From: Bacteroidia bacterium
GTDB lineage: Bacteria > Bacteroidota > Bacteroidia > Flavobacteriales > Flavobacteriaceae
Assembly (NCBI GenBank): GCA_030429325.1
Contig: JAUICT010000178.1
Span: forward strand, 1-5,353
Length of the DNA: 5,353 nt
Direction: 5' to 3'
The position numbers were made by a program, and so were the translations under genes. Position 1 is the first letter of the stretch, and every line of letters starts with the position of its first letter. Under the pieces are notes generated by a model, which was not told the origin of the DNA, ran no database searches, and saw only the letters and a list, made by a program, of their open reading frames with translations. Shown piece after piece: positions 1 through 5,353 of the stretch.

Positions 1-1
1 G

Positions 2-1000
2 CACTCCCATCCGCATTATGTGGCAAAAATCAAGGACCAACTTGATAAGATGGCGTTTTATAGCAATTCTGTGCAAAATCCACTTCAAGAGGAACTCGCA
101 GAAAAATTGGGAAAATTATCTGATTGCACCGATTATGACCTGTTCATGTGCAATTCAGGTGCCGAAGCCAATGAAAATGCACTGAAAATGGCCTCTTTTC
201 ATACCGGAAAGGCCAAAGTGATTTCGTTCAAGAACAGTTTTCACGGTAGGACCTCGGCGGCGGTGGCCACTACGGACAACCCTAGCATCAATGCGCCCAT
301 CAACCAGCAACAGGAAGTAACCTTTCTTCCCTTGAATGATTTTGAGGTTTTTGAGAAAGCCATCACCTCCGATGCGTATTGCGCCGTAATCTTGGAAGCC
401 ATTCAAGGTGTGGGTGGATTGGATGAACCTTCTACGGAATTCTATCAGTTCATCGCAAAAAAATGCAAGGAGAACAACGTGGTCCTTATTGCGGATGAAG
501 TGCAATCCGGTTACGGTCGAAGCGGGAAGTTCTTCGCTTTTCAACACCACAATATCCAGCCTGATATCATAACCATTGCCAAGGGTATGGGAAATGGCTT
601 TCCCGTGGGTGGCGTACTGCTCCATGAAACATTTAAACCTTCATATGGACTTTTAGGCACTACCTTTGGAGGAAACCACCTGGCCTGTGCGGCCTGTTTG
701 GCAGTCTTGGATGTCATTGAAAATGAAGATTTGATTGCCAATGCAGCAAGCCTGGGCGCATATTTTAAGGAAAAAGCCGCAGAAATTCCCCAAATTAAAA
801 ACGTAAAGGGTCGGGGATTGATGATAGGTTTGGAATTTGATTTTGAAGTGGCCGAATTGCGCAAGAAAATGATCTATGACCAACATGTTTTCACCGGTAG
901 CGCCAAAAACAAGAAACTGCTTCGGTTTTTGCCGGCATTGAACATAACCAAAGAGCATATCGACCTATTTTTTGAAGCTCTCAAAACCGTACTCAAATGA
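2..1000 (+). CDS. argD: N-acylornithine aminotransferase ArgD (5' end missing)
   Basis: This is a PLP-dependent class-III (ornithine-type) aminotransferase. It converts N-acylglutamate semialdehyde plus glutamate to N-acylornithine plus 2-oxoglutarate in the cytoplasm. The reading frame is open from base 2 with HSHPHYV, a conserved stretch that normally lies about 45-50 residues into ArgD, so the true start is upstream; the GTG at 20 is an internal Val codon, not a start. Counting from that Val as residue 1, I see the PLP-phosphate loop SGAEAN (46-51), FHGRTSA (74-80), ADEVQSGYGR (158-167) with the cofactor-binding Asp159, and TIAKGMGNGFPVGG (185-198) with Lys188 (codon 581-583) as the Schiff-base lysine. 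TTFGGNHLACAA (214-225) and the C-terminal LRFLPALNIT are also typical. The catalytic core is intact. The stop overlaps the argF' start by 4 bases (ATGA). Whether the substrate is acetylated or succinylated cannot be read from ArgD itself; the neighbouring ArgF' suggests succinyl. Related AstC or succinyl-DAP aminotransferase activity is possible, but the operon supports ArgD. Confidence 0.95.
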   Translation, partial: HSHPHYVAKIKDQLDKMAFYSNSVQNPLQEELAEKLGKLSDCTDYDLFMCNSGAEANENALKMASFHTGKAKVISFKNSFHGRTSAAVATTDNPSINAPINQQQEVTFLPLNDFEVFEKAITSDAYCAVILEAIQGVGGLDEPSTEFYQFIAKKCKENNVVLIADEVQSGYGRSGKFFAFQHHNIQPDIITIAKGMGNGFPVGGVLLHETFKPSYGLLGTTFGGNHLACAACLAVLDVIENEDLIANAASLGAYFKEKAAEIPQIKNVKGRGLMIGLEFDFEVAELRKKMIYDQHVFTGSAKNKKLLRFLPALNITKEHIDLFFEALKTVLK

Positions 1001-1938
1001 AACACTATCTCTCCATAAACGATATTGATTCCCTCCCCGCATGGGTAGATGAAGCAATTACCTTAAAAAAAGACCCTTATCAATTTCAAGAACTGGGCAA
1101 ACAAAAAACGGTATGCCTGCTTTTTTTCAACAATAGCCTTAGAACAAGGTTAAGTACCCAAAAAGCAGCCATACATTTGGGAATGGAAGTAATGATCATG
1201 AACTTTGGCAGTGAGGGTTGGGCCTTGGAATTTGGAGACGGCACCCTTATGGACCAAGGTACTTCAGAACACATCAAGGAAGCAGCACGTGTGGTTTCCC
1301 AATATTGTGACATTGTGGCCATTAGAGCCTTTGCCGGATTGGAGGACAAAGCCAAGGACGAAGCTGAAGAAGTGCTTAACGGTTTTGCCAAATATGCCTC
1401 CATTCCGGTGGTGAACATGGAAAGTTCGGTGGGGCATCCGTTACAGGCATTTGCAGATGCCATTACCTTGGCAGAGCACAATACCAAGGCCAGGCCCAAA
1501 GTGGTACTGTCATGGGCACCACACCCAAAAGCATTGCCCCATGCCGTGGCCAATTCGTTTGTTGGAATGATGAAGCTACAAGATGCGGAATTTGTAATAA
1601 CCCATCCAAAAGGATATGAACTCAACCACGAGATCACAAAAGGATGTCAAATTGAGTACAATCAAAAAAAAGCCTTGGAAAATGCTGATTTCGTCTATGT
1701 AAAAAACTGGAGCAGTTATATGGATTATGGAAAGGTGCTGAGCAAGGACCTTGATTGGACCATGACCCAAGAAAAATTGGGAAAAGCTAAATTCATGCAT
1801 TGCCTACCCGTAAGGCGTAATATAGTTGTTGAAGATGCCGTATTGGATGGCAATCAATCTTTGGTGCTGGATCAGGCAAATAACAGGGTTTTTTCGGCAC
1901 AACTCGTATTTAAGAAGCTATTGGAGGATATAAAATGA
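997..1938 (+). CDS. argF': N-acylornithine carbamoyltransferase ArgF', probably N-succinylornithine-specific
   Basis: This enzyme transfers carbamoyl from carbamoyl phosphate to an N-acylated ornithine, giving N-acylcitrulline. It replaces ordinary ornithine carbamoyltransferase in Bacteroidota and Xanthomonas-type pathways. The 313 residues are a normal full length. The N-terminal domain has the carbamoyl-phosphate motif SLRTR (47-51), a conserved Trp75 in GWALEF (74-79), and TSEHIKEAARV (89-99). The second phosphate-binding motif is HPLQ (147-150). The C-terminal domain carries VKNWSS (235-240) and the catalytic HCLP (268-271) followed by VRRN. Aligned by eye with the Xanthomonas campestris acetylornithine enzyme, its specificity residue Glu92 falls on Ser90 here. 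Published mutants of that Glu to Pro, Ser, Ala or Val became succinylornithine enzymes, and the Bacteroides fragilis succinyl enzyme has Pro90. Residue 277, opposite the carboxylated Lys302 of the Xanthomonas enzyme, is Val. Family assignment is firm; succinyl specificity is a prediction. The start ATG at 997 overlaps the argD stop, and the stop overlaps the SDR start. No Shine-Dalgarno is visible, so translation is probably coupled to argD. Confidence 0.95.
   Translation: MKHYLSINDIDSLPAWVDEAITLKKDPYQFQELGKQKTVCLLFFNNSLRTRLSTQKAAIHLGMEVMIMNFGSEGWALEFGDGTLMDQGTSEHIKEAARVVSQYCDIVAIRAFAGLEDKAKDEAEEVLNGFAKYASIPVVNMESSVGHPLQAFADAITLAEHNTKARPKVVLSWAPHPKALPHAVANSFVGMMKLQDAEFVITHPKGYELNHEITKGCQIEYNQKKALENADFVYVKNWSSYMDYGKVLSKDLDWTMTQEKLGKAKFMHCLPVRRNIVVEDAVLDGNQSLVLDQANNRVFSAQLVFKKLLEDIK
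1923..1929 (+). promoter_or_regulatory. Shine-Dalgarno-like GGAGGAT before the SDR gene
   Basis: GGAGG lies inside the end of argF' (the codons for Leu-Glu-Asp near its C-terminus), with 7 bases between it and the ATG at 1935. It is close to the bacterial consensus and well spaced. It supports 1935 as the SDR start and suggests that ribosomes could initiate there independently, besides re-initiating at the ATGA overlap. Bacteroidota often initiate without such a site, so its real contribution is uncertain. Confidence 0.55.
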
Positions 1939-2681
1939 AATTAAAGGACAAGGTATGTATAGTAACTGGAGCCACCAGTGGCATGGGAAAAGCCATTGCT
2001 AAGGCTTTTTCATCTGAAGGGGCTCAATTAGTCCTGTCCGGACGAAACAAGGAAGCTGGCCGTTCACTCGAAAAGGAGCTCGGCAAAGCTGCGTTCTTGG
2101 CAGGCGACATTACCGACCCATCCTATAACGAACAATTGGTGGCCACGGCAATGGACCGCTTCGGAAAATTGGACATGCTTTCCCTGAACGCCGGTATCTT
2201 GGGCCTTGGAAATGTGACGGAGCTTCCCGTTTCTGAATGGCACCAAACCATCAACACCAATTTGAGTTCAATTTTTTACCTGTCCAAATATGCGCTACCC
2301 CATTTGCAAAACAGCGAACAGGGCCATATTTTGATCAACGCATCCATAGCTGCATTCAAAAGTTTCCCCAACCATCCTGCCTATTGTGCTTCAAAGGCAG
2401 CAGCCTTGGCATTGATGAAGCAAATGGCTGTGGACTATGCCCCAAAAGTAAGGGTAAACGCCATTTGTCCGGGTCCGGTAGACACACCTTTGCTATGGGA
2501 TTCCGCAAAAGCTTTCAACAACCCGGAGACGGCCGTGGAAAAGGCAAAGGAAGCCACTTTGTTAAAACGGTTGGGAACTCCTGAAGATATAGCAAAACTT
2601 GCACTTTTTATGGTCTCGGAAGACAGCTCATGGATTACCGGCACCGCAATAACCATAGATGGAGGAATTTTAAATGTATAA
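1935..2681 (+). CDS. Classical short-chain dehydrogenase/reductase (SDR), substrate unknown
   Basis: This is a 248-residue NAD(P)-dependent oxidoreductase of the classical SDR family (FabG-like Rossmann fold). In order it has the cofactor loop TGATSGMG (11-18), Asp59 in AGDIT, LNAG (84-87) where the family usually has NNAG, Asn109, Ser137 in NASIAA, and the active-site pair Tyr150/Lys154 in YCASK. PG at 179-180 and the C-terminal ITGTAITIDGG (234-244) follow. The Asn-Ser-Tyr-Lys catalytic tetrad is therefore complete. After the second strand the sequence is LSGRN with Arg37 and no Asp at the strand end, a pattern that usually favours NADP(H). There is no signal peptide or membrane segment, so it should be cytoplasmic. 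Length is normal. It overlaps argF' by 4 bases and argB by 8, so it is part of the operon, yet no step of the known arginine pathway needs an SDR. Base composition looks like its neighbours. Family membership is sure; I cannot name the substrate, and automatic labels such as 3-oxoacyl-ACP reductase or glucose dehydrogenase would not be justified by the sequence. Confidence 0.95.
   Translation: MKLKDKVCIVTGATSGMGKAIAKAFSSEGAQLVLSGRNKEAGRSLEKELGKAAFLAGDITDPSYNEQLVATAMDRFGKLDMLSLNAGILGLGNVTELPVSEWHQTINTNLSSIFYLSKYALPHLQNSEQGHILINASIAAFKSFPNHPAYCASKAAALALMKQMAVDYAPKVRVNAICPGPVDTPLLWDSAKAFNNPETAVEKAKEATLLKRLGTPEDIAKLALFMVSEDSSWITGTAITIDGGILNV
2661..2666 (+). promoter_or_regulatory. Shine-Dalgarno-like GGAGGA before argB
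   Basis: GGAGGA lies 7 bases before the ATG at 2674 and 16 bases before the alternative in-frame ATG at 2683. If used, it favours the 2674 start. However, these bases also encode the conserved Asp-Gly-Gly near the SDR C-terminus (IDGG), so the match may be a by-product of protein conservation. Confidence 0.4.
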
Positions 2682-3462
2682 TATGAAACAGACACTTTCC
2701 ATAATAAAAGTAGGAAGCAATCTGATTGAGGACGAGAAAGGGTTTTACCGTATTTTGGAGCTTTTTTCCAAAATGCCGGGCAATAAGATTATGGTCCATG
2801 GTGGTGGCAAAAAAGCCACCGAGATGAGTAAAAAGCTTGGTGTTGAGACGAAAATGATAAATGGTAGGCGAATCACCGATGCGGAGAGCTTGGATATTGC
2901 CATTATGGTATATGGCGGCTTGGTCAGCAAGAAAATGGTAGCGCAATTACAAGCTTTTGGCACCAATGCCATTGGAATGAGCGGTGCGGATGCCAATGCC
3001 ATAAAAGCCCATAAAAGACCCGTCAAGAAAGTGGATTTTGGCTATGTAGGCGATGTGGATATGGTTAATTCCTATGGTATCTTTAAATTATTACAATCTG
3101 GTTTTACCCCCATCTTCTGTGCCTTGACACACGATGGCAAAGGACAATTGCTCAACACCAATGCCGATACGATTGCGGCGGAATTGGCCATTGCTATGTC
3201 TGACCAATTTGACACCACCCTGTATTACTGCTTCGAAAAGAAAGGAGTGCTTCAGGATGTAGAGGATGAAAACTCCGTGATTCAACATATAGACACCAAG
3301 GCCTATGACGAGCTGTTGGCCTACGGTATTATTTCTGACGGAATGCTTCCCAAAATGCACAATTGCTTTTATGCTTTAAGAAATCAAGTATCCAAAGTTT
3401 GTATCGGTGATGTCAGCATGCTTGAAAAAGGCAATTCAAATTTTACCACATTAACGCTATGA
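2674..3462 (+). CDS. argB: N-acylglutamate kinase ArgB
   Basis: This amino-acid-kinase-family enzyme uses ATP to phosphorylate the gamma-carboxylate of N-acetyl- (or here perhaps N-succinyl-) glutamate, the second step of the pathway. Counting from the ATG at 2674 (262 residues), I see Lys12 in IIKVGSN, HGGGKKA (42-48), NGRRITDAE (63-71) for acylglutamate binding, MSGADANAIKA (102-112), the NTNADTIAAE segment (161-170) with Asn161 and Asp165, and SDGMLPK (221-227) with Lys227. These match Escherichia coli Lys8, Asn158, Asp162 and Lys217. The phosphate loop reads KVGS where the family almost always has K-x-GG. The protein begins almost directly at the first strand and lacks the N-terminal helix of hexameric, arginine-inhibited kinases, so it is probably an arginine-insensitive dimer (inference). 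The start is ambiguous: 2674 gives MYNMKQ and overlaps the SDR by 8 bases; 2683 gives MKQTL, one base after the SDR stop. The stop overlaps the argE start (ATGA). Confidence 0.96.
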   Translation: MYNMKQTLSIIKVGSNLIEDEKGFYRILELFSKMPGNKIMVHGGGKKATEMSKKLGVETKMINGRRITDAESLDIAIMVYGGLVSKKMVAQLQAFGTNAIGMSGADANAIKAHKRPVKKVDFGYVGDVDMVNSYGIFKLLQSGFTPIFCALTHDGKGQLLNTNADTIAAELAIAMSDQFDTTLYYCFEKKGVLQDVEDENSVIQHIDTKAYDELLAYGIISDGMLPKMHNCFYALRNQVSKVCIGDVSMLEKGNSNFTTLTL

Positions 3463-4544
3463 AAACACCCCAAGACCAATTGACCCAAAAAGCCATTGAG
3501 CTTTTAAAACAGCTCATTTCCATTCCTTCATTTTCAGGAGAGGAAGATAAAACAGGTGATGCCATTGCTACATTTCTCACAGGATTTGGGATAGATGTCC
3601 ACAGACAATACAACAACATCTATGCATTCAACAAACATTTTGATGAATCCAAACCCACTTTACTGCTAAATTCGCACCATGACACGGTAAAGCCCAACAA
3701 CGCCTATACCAAAGACCCGTTTCACCCCCATATCGAGGATGGAAAACTGTATGGTCTGGGTAGCAACGATGCCGGAGGATGTTTGGTTTCCCTCCTTGCT
3801 ACCTTTGTCCACTTTTACGAAGCAGAAGGGATGAGCCACAATATTATTATGGCGGCAACCGCCGAAGAAGAGGATGCTGGAGAAAAAAGCATTCGTTCCC
3901 TACTGCCCATCCTTCCAAAAATTGATGTAGCGGTGGTAGGTGAGCCCACCTTGATGGATTTGGCCATTGCGGAAAAAGGACTCGTTGTTTTTGATGCTGT
4001 GGTCAAGGGAACCCCATCGCACGCTGCACATCCGAATAACAACAATGCCATTTACAATACCATACAGGTTTTGGAATGGTTTAGAAATTGCACTTTTGAT
4101 AAAGTTTCCGAAGCTTTGGGAGAAGTCAAACTCACTGTAACCCAAATCAACGCAGGAAAGCAGCATAATGTGGTTCCTTCGCAAGTAGATATGGTAGTGG
4201 ATGTTCGGGTGAACGATTGCTATTCCAATCAAGAAATTGCGGACATTCTACAAAAAGAAGCGCCTTGCGAAATGACTCCACGTTCCCTGCGTTTAAACTC
4301 ATCCTCCATTGACCCTGAACACGCTTTGGTAAAAAGTGGTTTGGCGTTGGGCAGAGGTACGTATGGCTCCCCAACCCTGTCGGACCAAGCGGCCCTAAGC
4401 TGCCAATCGGTGAAATTGGGACCTGGGGACAGCACCCGTTCCCATTCGGCCGATGAATTTATCTTTGTGGATGAGATTGAAGAAGGGATTGACCTTTATA
4501 TCAAAATCCTCTCTGGATTTTTACAAAAAACAAAATACAATTAG
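3459..4544 (+). CDS. argE: N-acylcitrulline/N-acylornithine deacylase ArgE (M20 family)
   Basis: This is a metal-dependent amidohydrolase of the M20/ArgE-DapE family, 361 residues. In a pathway with ArgF' it should remove the acyl group from N-acylcitrulline to give citrulline, rather than act on acetylornithine. The metal and catalytic residues are in place: His73 and Asp75 in SHHDTV; bridging Asp104 in LGSNDAGG; Glu137 (catalytic) and Glu138 (metal) in TAEEEDAG; Glu162 in VGEPT; and His329 in RSHSADEF. The dimerisation domain, about residues 175-285, includes KGTPSHAAHP and QHNVVPSQVD, where His236 is the usual domain-swapped active-site residue. There is no signal peptide, so it is cytoplasmic. 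ATG 3459 overlaps the argB stop by 4 bases, with no Shine-Dalgarno. M20 enzymes have overlapping sequences (DapE, carboxypeptidases), so the ArgE call rests partly on its position between argB and argH. Its acyl preference cannot be read from the sequence; desuccinylation is inferred from ArgF' Ser90. Confidence 0.92.
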   Translation: MKTPQDQLTQKAIELLKQLISIPSFSGEEDKTGDAIATFLTGFGIDVHRQYNNIYAFNKHFDESKPTLLLNSHHDTVKPNNAYTKDPFHPHIEDGKLYGLGSNDAGGCLVSLLATFVHFYEAEGMSHNIIMAATAEEEDAGEKSIRSLLPILPKIDVAVVGEPTLMDLAIAEKGLVVFDAVVKGTPSHAAHPNNNNAIYNTIQVLEWFRNCTFDKVSEALGEVKLTVTQINAGKQHNVVPSQVDMVVDVRVNDCYSNQEIADILQKEAPCEMTPRSLRLNSSSIDPEHALVKSGLALGRGTYGSPTLSDQAALSCQSVKLGPGDSTRSHSADEFIFVDEIEEGIDLYIKILSGFLQKTKYN

Positions 4545-4553
4545 CAATCAACC

Positions 4554-4588
4554 ATTGTTTATTGCACATTGACAACTGATAATTGGAT
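4554..4588 (+). repeat. Five 7-base-phased ATTG units in the argE-argH gap
   Basis: ATTG begins at 4554, 4561, 4568 and 4582, and ACTG at 4575, exactly 7 bases apart, so this part of the 47-base gap reads as five degenerate heptamers of consensus ATTGNNN. The three trailing bases differ in each unit. The array ends three bases before the argH ATG. It could be a decayed heptamer repeat, a protein- or ribosome-binding leader, or chance in AT-rich DNA. I see no hairpin strong enough for a terminator. A TAATTG at 4580-4585 faintly resembles the Bacteroidota -7 element but would leave almost no leader. Confidence 0.5.
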
Positions 4589-4591
4589 AGT

Positions 4592-5353
4592 ATGAAACTC
4601 TGGGACAAAGGTTTTAGTACCGATAAGAAAATAGATCACTTTACCGTAGGCAACGACCGTGAATTGGATTTGGTTTTGGCCAAATACGATGTAATGGCTT
4701 CAACCGCACATGCCAAAATGCTGGGAAAAGTGGGATTGATCACCGAAGCGGAAACCAAGGATTTGGTAAAGGCTTTGGAAAACATTGCCAAGGATATTGA
4801 AAAAGGGAAATTTACCATTGAGAACGATTTTGAGGACATGCACTCGAAAATCGAGTTTTTATTAACTGAAAAATTGGGCGATACCGGAAAAAAAATCCAT
4901 ACGGCCCGATCTAGGAACGATCAAGTCCTGGTGGCCATGCAATTGTATCTCAAGGATGAGTTAAATGATATCAAGGCTCTGGTAAAAACACTTTTTGATC
5001 TATTGCTGAAACTTGCGGAGCAACACAAAAATGTGTTGTTACCCGGATATACGCACCTGCAGATTGCCATGCCCTCTTCCTTTGGGCTTTGGTTCTCTGC
5101 CTATGCCGAAAGTTTGGTGGATGACCTCTATTTTATTGAAGCTGCCCATAAGGTTGCCGATCAAAACCCCTTGGGCAGTGCTGCTGGTTATGGCAGCTCT
5201 TTTCCCATCGATAGAAGTTTCACTACGGACGAAATGGGCTTTGAAACCCTAAAATACAATGTGGTTGCCGCCCAAATGGGACGGGGAAAAGTAGAAAAGG
5301 CCACGGCTTTTGGTATTTCGAGTGTAGCTGCAACCCTTTCCAAAATGGCCATG
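4592..5353 (+). CDS. argH: Argininosuccinate lyase ArgH (3' end beyond window)
   Basis: This fumarase/aspartase-superfamily lyase splits argininosuccinate into arginine and fumarate, the last step of the pathway. The frame is open from ATG 4592 to the window edge (254 codons) of a protein usually 420-460 residues long, so about 40 percent is missing. MKLWDKGF at the start and GNDRELD (20-26) fit ArgH N-termini. EDMHSKIE (81-88), HTARSRNDQV (103-112), PGYTHLQIAMP (151-161) with the active-site Thr154-His155, and NPLGSAAGYG (192-201) are the conserved substrate-binding segments. The fumarate-lyase signature loop with the catalytic Ser (GSSxMPxKxN) would lie just beyond the window. Unlike the other genes, it does not overlap its predecessor; a 47-base gap with a heptamer repeat precedes it, and only a weak GGAT precedes the ATG. 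It is still most likely on the same transcript. Confidence 0.96.
   Translation, partial: MKLWDKGFSTDKKIDHFTVGNDRELDLVLAKYDVMASTAHAKMLGKVGLITEAETKDLVKALENIAKDIEKGKFTIENDFEDMHSKIEFLLTEKLGDTGKKIHTARSRNDQVLVAMQLYLKDELNDIKALVKTLFDLLLKLAEQHKNVLLPGYTHLQIAMPSSFGLWFSAYAESLVDDLYFIEAAHKVADQNPLGSAAGYGSSFPIDRSFTTDEMGFETLKYNVVAAQMGRGKVEKATAFGISSVAATLSKMAM

Noticed and set aside
20..22. GTG at 20 as the argD start
   Set aside because: The frame stays open upstream to base 2 and the codons before it encode HSHPHY, a conserved internal ArgD stretch; the gene is simply cut by the window edge.
100..115. A 16-base exact repeat shared with 1770-1785 (argD and argF')
   Set aside because: Both copies encode Glu-Lys-Leu-Gly-Lys in frame with the same preferred codons; coincidence of common residues is enough explanation.
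155..625. Long open frame on the - strand inside argD (and similar ones opposite argF', argB and argE)
   Set aside because: They lie wholly antisense to well-conserved genes, resemble no family I know, and are expected shadows of codon bias in the true frame.
1664..1671. Runs of 7-8 A or T inside genes (also 455-461, 1121-1127, 4888-4895) as programmed slippage sites
   Set aside because: All genes read through in frame with conserved sequence on both sides, and AAA/TTT codons are common here; no second frame continues a recognisable domain.
997..1938. Ordinary ornithine carbamoyltransferase (ArgF/OTC)
   Set aside because: The GWALEF, HPLQ and HCLPVRRN pattern and the T-S-E-H-I segment match the N-acylornithine subfamily, and a downstream ArgE fits deacylation after carbamoylation.
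1935..2681. SDR as a horizontally acquired insertion
   Set aside because: There are no flanking repeats or mobile genes, base use looks like the neighbours, and the overlaps on both sides imply long co-evolution with the operon.
4569..4585. TTGACA followed by TAATTG as a sigma-70-type promoter for argH
   Set aside because: Only 5 bases separate the two boxes, far short of the usual 17, and Bacteroidota use different -33/-7 elements; both are better explained as part of the ATTG heptamers.

Overview
The window is a segment of an arginine-biosynthesis operon, all on the + strand. It probably comes from a Bacteroidota, most likely a member of the Flavobacteriaceae. Three things point there: the transcarbamylase is the N-acylornithine type (ArgF') rather than an ordinary ornithine carbamoyltransferase; the order argD-argF'-argB-argE-argH is one I associate with flavobacteria; and most starts lack a clear Shine-Dalgarno sequence. 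By eye the base composition is moderately AT-rich and uniform, with no sign of a recently acquired island. The taxonomic call is inference, because no marker gene is present.

Layout: 2-1000 is argD, lacking its first codons (the gene begins upstream of the window). 997-1938 is argF'. 1935-2681 is a short-chain dehydrogenase/reductase (SDR) of unknown substrate. 2674-3462 is argB. 3459-4544 is argE. 4545-4591 is the only intergenic gap, 47 bases with a 7-base-phased ATTG repeat. 4592-5353 is the first 254 codons of argH, which runs off the right edge. The first five genes are joined by overlaps (4-base ATGA overlaps at argD/argF', argF'/SDR and argB/argE; 8 bases at SDR/argB), which implies one transcript with translational coupling. 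I see no gene on the - strand, no RNA gene, no mobile element, no CRISPR array and no convincing terminator.

How the genes work together: ArgB phosphorylates an N-acylglutamate. ArgC (not in the window) reduces it to the semialdehyde. ArgD transaminates that to N-acylornithine. ArgF' carbamoylates it while still acylated, giving N-acylcitrulline. ArgE removes the acyl group to give citrulline. ArgG (not in the window) and ArgH finish arginine. ArgF' has Ser at residue 90, the position reported to decide between acetyl- and succinyl-ornithine, so I predict that the acyl group here is succinyl.

I do not see a new biological system. The least explained element is the SDR embedded in the operon by overlaps on both sides. 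It has an intact catalytic tetrad and no assigned role in any standard arginine pathway.
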